Positions 1-8,438 of a stretch of DNA of 64,000 nt are shown piece by piece; position 1 is the stretch's first letter, and every line of letters begins with the position of its first letter. Origin of the DNA: Roseovarius sp. MMSF_3359 (GTDB lineage: Bacteria; Pseudomonadota; Alphaproteobacteria; Rhodobacterales; Rhodobacteraceae); the NCBI RefSeq assembly GCF_030733385.1, contig NZ_JASHJC010000011.1:1-64000 (forward strand), read 5' to 3'. The translations under genes and the position numbers were made by a program. The notes under the pieces were generated by a model. That model was given only the letters and a program-made list of their open reading frames with translations. It was not told the origin of the DNA and did not search any database.

Positions 1-80
1 GCCGGACACACGACTGCATCTGACAAGCGCTCAAATCAGCTCAAAAATTGTCTTGCAATGCAGGAGCCATCCACACAGGA

Positions 81-150
81 CTTTCGCTGCATCCGCAAAA
101 TCTCAGAGGTGGCGGATTCACACAGCGCGGGAAGAGTGAGCTTTCGCTGC
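81..150. repeat. Recurrent intergenic CTTTCGCTGC motif
   Basis: The 10-mer CTTTCGCTGC occurs exactly at 81-90 and 141-150, and again at 3839-3848. All three copies lie outside genes I accept. The flanking bases differ, so these may be degenerate members of a short dispersed intergenic repeat. No function is visible. Confidence 0.3.
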
Positions 151-170
151 AGGTGCGCCAATGGCCGCTA

Positions 171-1061
171 TCATTGAACCACTTGTGCTTCAGCCCTCAT
201 CCAATCTGCAAATGCCCGCACCTTGCGCCCCATTTCAGATGTAGCCGTCACGATATGGATACCTTGCGAGCGTTGCACGCTGCGCTCCGTCAGGCAAACC
301 AGACGACCAGCCCTTTCGTCCGCACTGGTCATGCGCGGATCGGCAAGGATGACGGCCTGACCGGAAAGAGCGCTATCAAACATGAACGCGCGGCTTTCAT
401 ACTGATGGGGGGCCAGGTCCTGCGCCAATGCGCTTCCGGTTGCCTCTGCCCAGGCAGTCCAATCATCTGGCCAGTTCTTCGCAGAGGCCAACGGAAGGCT
501 CAGGATGTCATCGGGTGCAAGCGGCAAGGTGCACCCTTCGACCAGTTGTGGTGCGCAAACCGGCCGAAGCGTGTCGCGGAAAACAAGCTCTGCCGTTGTG
601 CCGTCCCACGTCCCATCCCCGTACCGAACCGCCGCGTCAAATCCGTCCTTCGCCAAATCGACATAGTCGAACGACAAGACCGGCTGCACGTCGATCTCTG
701 GATGCTGCGCGCTGAATTGTTCCAGCCGTGGCAACAGCCATCGGTTCCCAAAGAAAGGGGCCACCGAGATTTTTAGTGTCCCTGACAGGCTGTTGTTCAA
801 GGCAGGGGCAACGGCAGCCTCGATCCGATCCAAAGCATCTCCGACATCTTCGGCCAACTGCCGCCCCTGCTCGGTCAGTGTGATCTGCCGCACGCCGCGG
901 TGAAAAAGGGGCACCTCAAGAAAGCTTTCTAGCGCGCGGATTTGATGACCCACGGCGGCGGGTGTGACGCACAACTCATCAGCGCCATCCTTGATGCTCT
1001 GATGTCGCGCAGCAGCCTCAAACGCGCGAAGTTGATTGAGGGACGGCAAACGTCTGGACAT
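171..1061 (-). CDS. LysR-family transcriptional regulator (GcvA-like)
   Basis: A 296-residue protein with an N-terminal winged helix-turn-helix (about residues 5-65: PSLNQLRAFEAAARH, then TPAAVGHQIRALE and LFHR) followed by a periplasmic-binding-protein-like effector domain, the usual LysR size and layout. The start at 1061 (MSRRLPSLN) is preferred to a longer frame because LysR proteins begin just before the first helix. It is divergent from a homocysteine S-methyltransferase gene with a perfect dyad in the 117-bp gap, so it probably controls that gene and itself. The effector is unknown; a sulfur or one-carbon metabolite is only a guess from the neighbour. Confidence 0.9.
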   Translation of the reverse strand: MSRRLPSLNQLRAFEAAARHQSIKDGADELCVTPAAVGHQIRALESFLEVPLFHRGVRQITLTEQGRQLAEDVGDALDRIEAAVAPALNNSLSGTLKISVAPFFGNRWLLPRLEQFSAQHPEIDVQPVLSFDYVDLAKDGFDAAVRYGDGTWDGTTAELVFRDTLRPVCAPQLVEGCTLPLAPDDILSLPLASAKNWPDDWTAWAEATGSALAQDLAPHQYESRAFMFDSALSGQAVILADPRMTSADERAGRLVCLTERSVQRSQGIHIVTATSEMGRKVRAFADWMRAEAQVVQ

Positions 1062-1089
1062 GGTCTGATTACACCGTAGCAAATCTAAC

Positions 1090-1107
1090 TCATACTACAA
1101 AGTATGA
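1090..1107. promoter_or_regulatory. Dyad operator between lysR and methyltransferase genes
   Basis: TCATACT-ACAA-AGTATGA is a perfect dyad with 7-bp arms in the divergent intergenic region, placed 29 bp before the lysR start. LysR proteins typically bind dyads of the T-N11-A type; this palindrome is the best candidate for the operator. Confidence 0.55.
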
Positions 1108-1178
1108 TCGTTTGTGCGAAATAGCCAGTGCCACCTAGCCTGCCTGCATCAATGCGTATTTTGAGAGAGGACAGGCCA

Positions 1179-2117
1179 ATGGCGATCACGACCCTACCGC
1201 ATCAAACAACCGATCTGTTTCTGACAGACGGTGGCACCGAAACATGGTTGATGTACAAACGCGGCTTTGAGCTGGAAGAATTCGCGGCCTTCCACTTGCT
1301 GCACAATCGAAAAGCCAATGTAGCCCTGCATGAGTATTATCAAACCTTTGCCGAGGTTGCAGTGCGGCATGGCGCAAGCTTCGTCTTTGATAGCCTGACC
1401 TACCGCGCCAGCCGCGACTGGGGGCGGCTACTCGGTTATGATGATGCCCGCTTGGCAGAGATGAACCACGCCTGTTTCGAGCTTTATCGAGACGCGGCCC
1501 GAGCCGCCGGTATGCCTAACGAAAAGACGGTGATCAGCGGGTGCATCGGGCCAAAAGGCGATGCGTACAAACTGGATCAGGCGCTGACTGCCGAAGGCGC
1601 AGAAAGCTACCACAGCGAGCAAATCGCTACCTTCAAGGCCGGAGGCGCACACATCGTCACAGCCTTGACACTCAACACGACAGCCGAAGCAATCGGGATT
1701 GCTCGCGCGGCGCAGTCGGCGGGTCTACCGTCCGTTATCTCTTTCACCTTGGAAAAGAACCGCTGCCTCCGAAGTGGTGAGACCTTGCAGGAGGCGATTG
1801 AGACCGTGGACGCCCGAACCGGCGGCGCGCCTGCATACTACATGATCAACTGCGCGCACCCGGTCGATTTCGGACCAGCGCTGACGCGCGGCTCCTGGTC
1901 GGATCGCATTCGCGGATTGCGGGCGAACGCATCAACATTGGATCACGGCACGCTCTGCCAGCTCGGGCACCTTGAGGAAGGCAACCCGGACGAACTCGCC
2001 GCACAGTATGCAGATATTCGCAGGCGCTTCCCAAACATGAATGTCTTCGGCGGATGCTGCGGAACGGACTTCGTCCATGTCGACAAGATCGCGACGGCGC
2101 TCCTCGCACCCGCGTGA
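1179..2117 (+). CDS. Homocysteine S-methyltransferase family protein
   Basis: A 312-residue TIM-barrel methyltransferase of the MmuM/BHMT family, which moves a methyl group from S-methylmethionine or a betaine to homocysteine to make methionine. The zinc-binding cysteines are visible as INCAHP in the middle and GGCCGT near the C terminus, and the N terminus has the family's LTDGGTETWL. The start ATG at 1179 is preceded by a purine-rich GAGAGAGGA; upstream in-frame starts lack this. It is transcribed divergently from the LysR gene. The methyl donor cannot be told from sequence. Confidence 0.88.
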   Translation: MAITTLPHQTTDLFLTDGGTETWLMYKRGFELEEFAAFHLLHNRKANVALHEYYQTFAEVAVRHGASFVFDSLTYRASRDWGRLLGYDDARLAEMNHACFELYRDAARAAGMPNEKTVISGCIGPKGDAYKLDQALTAEGAESYHSEQIATFKAGGAHIVTALTLNTTAEAIGIARAAQSAGLPSVISFTLEKNRCLRSGETLQEAIETVDARTGGAPAYYMINCAHPVDFGPALTRGSWSDRIRGLRANASTLDHGTLCQLGHLEEGNPDELAAQYADIRRRFPNMNVFGGCCGTDFVHVDKIATALLAPA

Positions 2118-2296
2118 CCAAATTTCAATACGGACGTCTGTGCAAAGCGCAGCATCCAGTACTTAAGGGCTCTCTGCCGCCGTTGGGGCAAACGCAGCAT
2201 CCCACCGGATGCCGCCTTAGCACTCCTCATAAACGGCCCATACCTGCCGTTCATTGCATGAGCCGTTGCCACATGGCGGCTTTCCAAAAGCTGTCA

Positions 2297-2323
2297 TTGG
2301 TGGGGGAACATAGCCCCCACCAA
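2297..2323. terminator. Strong hairpin between convergent genes
   Basis: A perfect 10-bp stem (TTGGTGGGGG / CCCCCACCAA) with a 7-nt loop lies between the ends of the convergent methyltransferase and GRP-domain genes. Neither side has a good U-tract, so it may act as a weak bidirectional terminator or an RNA 3'-end stabiliser. Confidence 0.45.
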
Positions 2324-2338
2324 AAGGGTTCGTCTAAC

Positions 2339-2800
2339 TTAAGCTTCCGCTTTACGATCTGCTTGAACGGCGAGATCGATGACGTAATGTACCAGAAACG
2401 CCTCGATTAAAGAAAGCGCGTACTCGCTATCAATTGGAAGCATATCAGAGCTCAGATGGTGATTGTCGACGTACTCTGCCGCATCCCAGAGCCGCCGCGT
2501 TTCAACTGGGTTATCAGGCTCAATTCGACGCACTACCATTTCGAACGTGCTGTTGGCCAACTCAATCGCTTCTTTGCGGTAGGCATCATCTACGGGCAGA
2601 GATGTGATCTGATATCCTGTCCGAGATTGCACATTGGGCGTAGGCCGCTGTGCTTCATGATCCCGGATCAAGGGACCCCAGCTCGCATAGCCTTCTTCTT
2701 TGGCGATTAGCGAATACGCTTGATTAAGGGGAATGTCTTTGGAACGGCGCAACAGCTTTGCTTTGCGTTTCAGTTCATTGATCGGTGCAGATAGGTTCAT
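2339..2800 (-). CDS. Small protein with N-terminal glyoxalase-related (GRP) domain
   Basis: A 153-residue protein. Its first 50 residues (LKRKAKLLRRSKDI, LNQAYSLIAKEEGYASWGPL) match the short glyoxalase-related domain found at the N terminus of many plasmid and accessory proteins. The remaining 100 residues form an acidic alpha-helical domain I do not recognise. The start at 2800 has a clear AGGAGA ribosome site 7 bases upstream. It stands alone, convergent with the methyltransferase gene. The function is unknown; I infer an accessory or plasmid-borne role only from the domain's usual context. Confidence 0.65.
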   Translation of the reverse strand: MNLSAPINELKRKAKLLRRSKDIPLNQAYSLIAKEEGYASWGPLIRDHEAQRPTPNVQSRTGYQITSLPVDDAYRKEAIELANSTFEMVVRRIEPDNPVETRRLWDAAEYVDNHHLSSDMLPIDSEYALSLIEAFLVHYVIDLAVQADRKAEA

Positions 2801-3158
2801 TTGAGTTTCTCCTATTGCGAGCAAAATGCACAATCCCTCCTTATGTGCGCTCGAACAGAAAAAGCTCTAATTCAAACCCTGCATGCTAAATACTTTCCCG
2901 TCGGAGGGGGGAGGCTGGGGCGTCAGCTCTCTGCAGAGATACGCTCTCACAAGATGGGTTTCAAGGCCCTTGGTCCCGAAGCCAACATCCAGTACGTCAC
3001 TCGATGCTGCGACGCGGCTCGCCATAGGAGACACGGGCTGCGCTACAGTGCTCTATTAGCAGAGAGCATTGACCTGGCGGACGGGTCTGGCCTTTTCAGA
3101 AATTGCTCGAATGAAGTATTCTTCTCGAGCTATGCCGAAATGACTCGGAGGGTGCCAG
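2801..3158. other. 358-bp region without a recognised gene
   Basis: A frame of 139 codons crosses the stretch on the plus strand but shows no domain and runs into the next real gene in another frame. The stretch presumably carries the promoters of the two flanking divergent genes; I see no clear dyad or -35/-10 pair. Confidence 0.5.
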
Positions 3159-3743
3159 ATGATGGAAGCTTGGATAGGACTTGCAGGTGTCATAGTCGGG
3201 AGCTTCATAACGATCTCTAAAGACACATGGTTGTCTTGGATCGAACGACGGCGCAGCGGATCCTATGCAGCGATCCGGCTCACCAGCACTTTGGAAGAAT
3301 ACGCAGATAAATGTATCGACGTGGTACTTGATGATGGCACCGCCTATGGACAACCGGCTGGGCGAACAGACGACGGACAAGAGTATCATGCAGATCAAGT
3401 GAAGCTTCCTGCGCCCCCAGATTACCCAGACGATATCGAATGGCGAAGCCTCAATGAACCTTTGATGCACCGTGTATTGGCCCTGCCGAACATGGCTAGG
3501 AGTACTGATCGCTACATCGACATCGCCGCTGAACATGCTTTCCCACCACACTACGAGGAGGCTTTCGAAGCTCGCCAGAAAGGTTACGCTCACCTCGGCC
3601 TTGAAGCTTTGGAAACAGCGAAAGAGCTGCGCCAGCATTACAAAATAAATGCGAAAGGGCGAACTGACTTGAACGATGATTGGGACGCGGAGGCCTTCCT
3701 GCGCGACAGGCTGGCCAAGTTGAAGGGGACGGTTCAACCATGA
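3159..3743 (+). CDS. Hypothetical protein with one N-terminal membrane segment
   Basis: A 194-residue protein. Residues 4-20 (AWIGLAGVIVGSFITIS) form one hydrophobic segment, followed by WLSWIERRR and a soluble, acidic, mostly helical domain with no motif I know. This resembles small single-pass proteins found in accessory islands. GGAGGG lies 7 bases before the ATG at 3159. It ends 188 bp before the PHP-ATPase gene on the same strand, so co-expression is possible but not shown. Confidence 0.6.
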   Translation: MMEAWIGLAGVIVGSFITISKDTWLSWIERRRSGSYAAIRLTSTLEEYADKCIDVVLDDGTAYGQPAGRTDDGQEYHADQVKLPAPPDYPDDIEWRSLNEPLMHRVLALPNMARSTDRYIDIAAEHAFPPHYEEAFEARQKGYAHLGLEALETAKELRQHYKINAKGRTDLNDDWDAEAFLRDRLAKLKGTVQP

Positions 3744-3931
3744 TCAGCCTGCTGGTCTATGACCCAGTTGCATCGGAGAGGCAAATGTGTGCCTGCAGGC
3801 GTTGGATCCGACGCTGCGGCGCAGGCCGATGAACTGGGCTTTCGCTGCCCGCGAGTTCCCAGCAGGGGTTTCAACTACAGCCTGACGCGGGTAATTCTTG
3901 GCAGTGTTTCGTCGAATACGGGTGCTCACAT

Positions 3932-5962
3932 TTGATCAAGATAGATTTTCATATTCACACCAAACCGAGCATCCTCGATGCAGCATTCGAGTTTTCCCAA
4001 GCAAGGCTGGACGAATATATTGCGAGTGCAGGCCTCGATTGCATTGCAATCACCAATCACAATCTGTTCGACAAGGAGCAGTATGTATCGATCAAGAATT
4101 CCATCTCTGTACCAGTCTTTCCGGGCATTGAGGTTGATCTTTGCAAGGCACAAATCCTTGTGTTTGCCGACGGGCAAGACCTCGATGGATTTGAAGCAAC
4201 GTGCAGTCGCGTCTCGGCTAGGTGTACAGAAATAGGAGCCTCGGTCTCCATTGAAGAGTTCAAAGACATTTTTGGCGATTTGAGCCAATACATCTTGATT
4301 CCCCACTATGACAAAAAGCCAGCCATAGATGAGGCGACGCTTGCCCATCTTGTCCCACATGTGACGTCAGGGGAGGTGAGCAGCGCAAAGAAGTTCATTT
4401 ACTGCATGAACAGTGCCGAGAGGTTGGTCCCGGTGTACTTTAGTGACTGTCGTGTACGGGACGATCTTGATCCATTGCCCACGCGGCAAACCTACTTGGA
4501 ATGCAGCGAACCGACCTTTAGCGCGATAAAGGAGTGCCTTCGCGACAAATCTAAGGTCGCGCTCTCAAGAGCAGACGGCAACCGATTGTTTCAAGTATTC
4601 GAGAACGGCCAACAGCTTTCAACTGGTCTGAATGTGATCTTGGGAGACAGGTCATCCGGAAAGTCACATACACTAGAGTCGCTGAAGAAACAGTTCCCGG
4701 AAGCGTACCACATCCGACAATTTGCTTTGGTCGCCAGAGATACAGAAGAAGATGAGAAGAAGTTCAATTCGTACCTGACCCGCAAGCAGGGTCTCTTTTC
4801 GAAAGACTATCTCACTGCTCTACAACAGGTCATTGAGGATGTAATGAACATCGACCTAGAAGAGGATGAGCGTCAGGTCGAGGCGTATCTCTCTTCGCTG
4901 TTGGACTTTGCCCGTGAGCGGGAAAGACACGACGCTTTCTCAAAAGCCAAAATTTACAGTGAAGACCCATTTCCTGATCGGAACCTTAAGGGCCTCCAAG
5001 ACCTGATCGCTTCGACGAAGAACCTTATCAGCAATGTTGAGTTCAAGGAGACGATAGCCAAGCATGTTGCTCGTGATAACCTTATCGCTCTCTATATCGA
5101 CCTTATGGAGCAATATGCTGGCCAAGAAGAGCTGAGACTGAAAAGGGCTTGGGTCAACGACCTTGTCCAAAACATTAAGTCGAAGCTCGAACTGCGGTCG
5201 GCGGCCCCGAGGATATCCGACGTCGACTTATATGATGTTGCTTTGAACAAGAGGAAGATCAGCAGATTTGAAGACATATCAAAGCTGGCGGGGACGCCGA
5301 AGACACCGCTCCGCAAGAGTATGCGCGGCTTCTCCGTCGTGGCCGAAGTCGGGCCCTTCAGGGGTGCCCAAGAGATGTGGAACGTGCTTAGGCGACGTCC
5401 GGCATCGTTCGCGAATGCATTCAAGGCATACGATGAGCCCTATAAGTTCTTGCAGGAGTTAAAAGCAATTGGCGGAGATGTGAAACCTCCTGATTTCTCA
5501 AAGTACTTCGTTAAAATCGACTATCGCATCCTGAACAAGGATGGATTTGATGCGTCCGGTGGCGAAAGATCGGAGTTCTTCCTACTCGACGAGATCGAGG
5601 GTGCTGCGGAACACGAAATGCTGTTGATCGATGAACCTGAATCGTCGTTTGACAACTCGTTCCTGAAAGACGACGTGAACGCGCTCATCAAAGAAATGGC
5701 AAAGAAGATGCCGGTTGTGGTGGTGACGCATAACAACACTGTCGGCATGACTATTAAGCCAGACTATTTGCTGTTTACTCGGAAGGCCATTGAAGAGGGT
5801 GAGGTCGTTTGGCGCACATACTCAGGCTATCCTACCAGCAAAAGCCTGACATCTCCCGACGGCAAGCAGGTAAATACTCTTGATATATTGCTTGGAAGCC
5901 TGGAAGCGGGTTCAGAAGCCTATGACGAAAGAAGGCAGAGTTATGAAAATCTTAAAAATTGA
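3932..5962 (+). CDS. PHP-phosphoesterase / ABC-type ATPase fusion (putative defence effector)
   Basis: A 676-residue two-part protein. Residues 1-215 are a PHP metal-dependent phosphoesterase: H7-x-H9, H43 (ITNHN), E67 (PGIEVD), H125 (IPHYD) and D172 (FSDC), so the metal ligands look intact. Residues 230-676 are an SMC/ABC-like ATPase with Walker A GDRSSGKS (238-245), signature SGGERSE (542-548), Walker B LLIDEP (564-569) and switch His H600. The helical insert between the two ATPase halves is charged and could form a short coiled coil. The start is TTG at 3932, which places the HxH motif at the usual distance from the N terminus. The layout is like TrlF-type PHP-ATPases but shorter. A 98-residue gene overlaps its 3' end. 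Nucleic-acid cleavage gated by ATP is inferred, not shown. Confidence 0.8.
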   Translation: MIKIDFHIHTKPSILDAAFEFSQARLDEYIASAGLDCIAITNHNLFDKEQYVSIKNSISVPVFPGIEVDLCKAQILVFADGQDLDGFEATCSRVSARCTEIGASVSIEEFKDIFGDLSQYILIPHYDKKPAIDEATLAHLVPHVTSGEVSSAKKFIYCMNSAERLVPVYFSDCRVRDDLDPLPTRQTYLECSEPTFSAIKECLRDKSKVALSRADGNRLFQVFENGQQLSTGLNVILGDRSSGKSHTLESLKKQFPEAYHIRQFALVARDTEEDEKKFNSYLTRKQGLFSKDYLTALQQVIEDVMNIDLEEDERQVEAYLSSLLDFARERERHDAFSKAKIYSEDPFPDRNLKGLQDLIASTKNLISNVEFKETIAKHVARDNLIALYIDLMEQYAGQEELRLKRAWVNDLVQNIKSKLELRSAAPRISDVDLYDVALNKRKISRFEDISKLAGTPKTPLRKSMRGFSVVAEVGPFRGAQEMWNVLRRRPASFANAFKAYDEPYKFLQELKAIGGDVKPPDFSKYFVKIDYRILNKDGFDASGGERSEFFLLDEIEGAAEHEMLLIDEPESSFDNSFLKDDVNALIKEMAKKMPVVVVTHNNTVGMTIKPDYLLFTRKAIEEGEVVWRTYSGYPTSKSLTSPDGKQVNTLDILLGSLEAGSEAYDERRQSYENLKN

Positions 5963-6239
5963 AAACGGAAATGGCTACTTTTTCCTTCAGCATGACAGCG
6001 AGTGGCAGCCCATCGACGCGATTGACAAAACTGCATTGCTTAAGCTTTTGGACCTGTATTTGGAAAACGATGTGGAGATGGACTCCCCAGATGATCAGAG
6101 CGTGAGCAATCAGGCACATGCAATCATTTATCGTGGTATCTTTGATAAACTATCGCAGCTTGTCGATGAAAAAAGCAGGTTTAAGGATGAGAGCGAAACC
6201 CTCTACCTCGAAGAGATGAAGAAATACGCTACTCAGTGA
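5943..6239 (+). CDS. Small protein coupled to the PHP-ATPase
   Basis: A 98-residue protein whose ATG at 5943 lies inside the last 20 bases of the PHP-ATPase gene, which implies translational coupling and a shared function. It starts MKILKIENGNGYF, has a helical middle rich in Leu, Asp and Glu (LLKLLDLYLENDVEMD) and a charged C terminus. I recognise no domain. By analogy with two-gene conflict systems it could be an inhibitor, sensor or structural partner of the ATPase; the sequence does not decide between them. Confidence 0.75.
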   Translation: MKILKIENGNGYFFLQHDSEWQPIDAIDKTALLKLLDLYLENDVEMDSPDDQSVSNQAHAIIYRGIFDKLSQLVDEKSRFKDESETLYLEEMKKYATQ

Positions 6240-6496
6240 ACGGTCCACAGTAGCAGCCGCGCTCTACTTTTTTACCGTACATGGATGAATGTCAGCTTTG
6301 GTATGCTGCTCGACTTCGATTGGCACCGCAGCGAATGACCGCTTCCCGCCCTTCGTGTAGATCGCTGCACTGCAGTTGGAGCACTAGAACCGCCGGTTTC
6401 AGCCGACTCTTTGATCGCAACCCAAGTTCGGTGTCCACAACGCCGCAAAGAGGACGTTCTCAAAGAACTCGCTCGCCAATGCCTTCAAGGGTTCGA

Positions 6497-7612
6497 TCAA
6501 CTCTCTGCGCGTTCCAAGTTCAACCAATAACGCGTGTACCGGCGCTCCCCGGTACGAGACAGGGCACCCATTTCAACGAGTTCCTGAAGATCCCGGGTTG
6601 CGGTCGCCCGCGACGTACTCGTGATCGAAATATAGTTTTCAGCGCTAAGCCCGCCTCCGAACCCGTCGGGTCCCTCCCTGAACATTCGCTCGATCGCCTT
6701 GGCCTGCCGGTCATTGAATTGCGCGCGATAACGGTCATAGAAATGCGCCTTCGCAATGAAGAACCCCACGCGATCCAAGGTCACTCGCTGAGCTGTCAGG
6801 ACGGTCTCGGCGAACCACTCCAGCCAGGGCGTGACATCGAGTGTCTTCTGGTGGCGTTCCAACTGGTCATAATACGCCTTGCGGTCGCGCTCGATCGTGA
6901 AGGCAAGCGCGATGAGACTGGGTTGCCCGATATTCTGCGCCAGGGATTTTTCGGCCAGGGCGCGCCCTAACCGACCGTTCCCGTCCTCAAATGGATGGAT
7001 GCTTTCGAAATAAAGATGGCTGAGGCCAGCCCGGGTCAGCGCCGGCAACGCATTTGCAGCATCAGGCGCCGTTCCGTTGAACCATTCAACATAGCGGTCC
7101 ATCTCAACCGGGACCTGATCCGACGGCGGCGCCTCGAAATGCACTGTCGGGCGGTCGTGGCGGCCGGAAACAATCTGCATTGCATCTTCATGCCGCCTGT
7201 AGGCACCAATTGTCTCCAAACGCCGATCGCGAGACAGCAGCATCGCGTGCCACCGGAACAAGGTCTCATGCGTCAGCGGCTCGGCATAGGTGGAATAGAC
7301 ATCGACCATCATTTCCGCGACCCCCTGCTCTCGCGGTTTTGCCGGATAGTTGTCGGGCTCCAGGCCAAGATGGCGACGCAGCGAGGACTGCACACTCAGT
7401 CGGTCCAGCATCTCGCCTTCGATGGCACTGGTTTTCATGGCCTCGTCGCTCAGCAAATCGATGCGAAGTTGATCGCGCTCGGACGGGTTGACATGGTGGA
7501 CTGCGCCAAGAATCTCACCAGAGGAGAGCAAGAAACTCTCCTCGAACGACGCGATCATCGACGCATCATACCGGAAATCCGGCCAATCTTTTATCTGCCA
7601 ATTCCACGGCAT
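6497..7612 (-). CDS. Fic-family protein with N-terminal autoinhibitory helix and winged-helix tail
   Basis: A 371-residue Fic protein, a family that usually transfers AMP to target hydroxyls. The catalytic motif HPFEDGNGRLGR is complete at 206-217. Residues 61-66 (TSAIEG) fit the inhibitory [S/T]xxxE[G/N] helix of class II Fic proteins, whose Glu blocks productive ATP binding. The N-terminal region looks like the DUF4172 extension, and the last 80 residues (SRATATRDLQELVEMGAL) look like a winged helix. It is followed by a 257-bp gap and stands alone, with a dyad in its promoter. A self-regulated AMPylator is the likeliest role; a toxin role is possible but an antitoxin gene is absent. Confidence 0.88.
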   Translation of the reverse strand: MPWNWQIKDWPDFRYDASMIASFEESFLLSSGEILGAVHHVNPSERDQLRIDLLSDEAMKTSAIEGEMLDRLSVQSSLRRHLGLEPDNYPAKPREQGVAEMMVDVYSTYAEPLTHETLFRWHAMLLSRDRRLETIGAYRRHEDAMQIVSGRHDRPTVHFEAPPSDQVPVEMDRYVEWFNGTAPDAANALPALTRAGLSHLYFESIHPFEDGNGRLGRALAEKSLAQNIGQPSLIALAFTIERDRKAYYDQLERHQKTLDVTPWLEWFAETVLTAQRVTLDRVGFFIAKAHFYDRYRAQFNDRQAKAIERMFREGPDGFGGGLSAENYISITSTSRATATRDLQELVEMGALSRTGERRYTRYWLNLERAES

Positions 7613-7630
7613 GAGCGATAGAAATCCTTT

Positions 7631-7665
7631 CTATAACTCACGTATAAGGCAATTTTGAGTTATAG
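7631..7665. promoter_or_regulatory. Inverted repeat in the fic promoter
   Basis: CTATAACTC at 7631-7639 and GAGTTATAG at 7657-7665 form a perfect 9-bp inverted repeat just upstream of the fic start. On the minus strand a TTGACT box followed by TTATAC lies across it, so a protein bound here would block the promoter. The winged-helix tail of the Fic protein is a candidate binder. Confidence 0.6.
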
Positions 7666-7805
7666 AAGTCAATCCTATACCTCAAGCACCTTGCTCAGCT
7701 GACTGCGGGTTCTCGACCATTTGTTGGATAGAGACGCCTCCATTTGCTCATTAGCCGCCCCATCAGCAGACCGCCAGATCGGGTTGTTTTCCCCTGACCC
7801 ACCGA

Positions 7806-7860
7806 TGCCCGCATCCTCCAGCCCCTCGCTGTCCGGCGGGCCGCGCAGGCTTTCCGCCCA
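7806..7860 (-). pseudogene. Remnant of an scpB 3' end (copy 1)
   Basis: Read on the minus strand, this encodes AESLRGPPDSEGLEDAG, which matches the C terminus of the intact ScpB in this window (LESLGDLPDREQLEDAG). The bases differ at many third positions, so it is not a recent duplicate of the intact gene. It lies just downstream of the PIN toxin gene. Confidence 0.6.
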
Positions 7861-7862
7861 TA

Positions 7863-8438
7863 TCACAAAAGCGATTTGTATTCATCCATGAGTGTTGCGA
7901 CCTGCAGAAGGCCTTGTGCTTCAGACTTGTGGATGAGAGCAGGAACATCGAGCGCCGGATTTTCGAATCTCTCGCGCATTCGTCGCAGCGCCAATATGGC
8001 CTCCGATGGGTCAAGTTCGATCGTATCGGCAATGAAATCGTCTGCTGAGATTGCGTCGATGGCGTGAGGAGCCAGGGCATCCGCCGGGAAATCCGCGAGG
8101 TTATCTGTCACGATCACAGAGGCCGATGTTGAAATCGCAGCCGCCAGGACGTGATTGTCGTTCGGGTCCGGCAGGTCAAGCTTGCCTTCGAACACCTCAT
8201 AACCCGAGACAAGAGACTCGGGAAACGCGGCTTCGATTGCCGCGCGCTGCCGGTATCCATCTGTGGCGCCCTTCGTGATCTCTGAGATGGCCTTCTGGGT
8301 TTCGTCAAGAATACGAGCGCTCCACCGAGGCCGGAACAAGCCGGCCTCGGCGAGACTCAAGAGTATGTTGCGTCGTAGTGCTCCGCCCAGGACACAGGCA
8401 TCCAGAAGGGCCGTGAACCGGTCCGCGTATCGGCTCAT
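7863..8438 (-). CDS. PIN-domain toxin
   Basis: A 191-residue PIN-domain ribonuclease. The acidic residues that bind the metal are visible: LLDACVL (Asp13 region), ILDETQKAI, LPDPNDNHVLAAA and IVTDNLADF. The last 60 residues are an extra helical part. Its start overlaps the stop of the upstream HTH gene by 4 bases (ATGA), the normal arrangement for an antitoxin-toxin pair. PIN toxins cut tRNA or mRNA; the target is not visible. With the antitoxin it would serve plasmid maintenance. Confidence 0.85.
   Translation of the reverse strand: MSRYADRFTALLDACVLGGALRRNILLSLAEAGLFRPRWSARILDETQKAISEITKGATDGYRQRAAIEAAFPESLVSGYEVFEGKLDLPDPNDNHVLAAAISTSASVIVTDNLADFPADALAPHAIDAISADDFIADTIELDPSEAILALRRMRERFENPALDVPALIHKSEAQGLLQVATLMDEYKSLL

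Noticed and set aside
48-776. Long plus-strand frame of 242 codons opposite lysR
   Set aside because: It is antisense to a clear LysR gene and has no domain or ribosome site.
2801-3220. 139-codon plus-strand frame
   Set aside because: No recognisable domain, and it overlaps the start of the better-supported 194-residue gene in another frame.
6272-6463. Short minus-strand frames between fic and the small PHP partner, including CSNCSAAIYTKGGKRSF
   Set aside because: It looks like a zinc-ribbon fragment, but is preceded by a stop and too short to assign.
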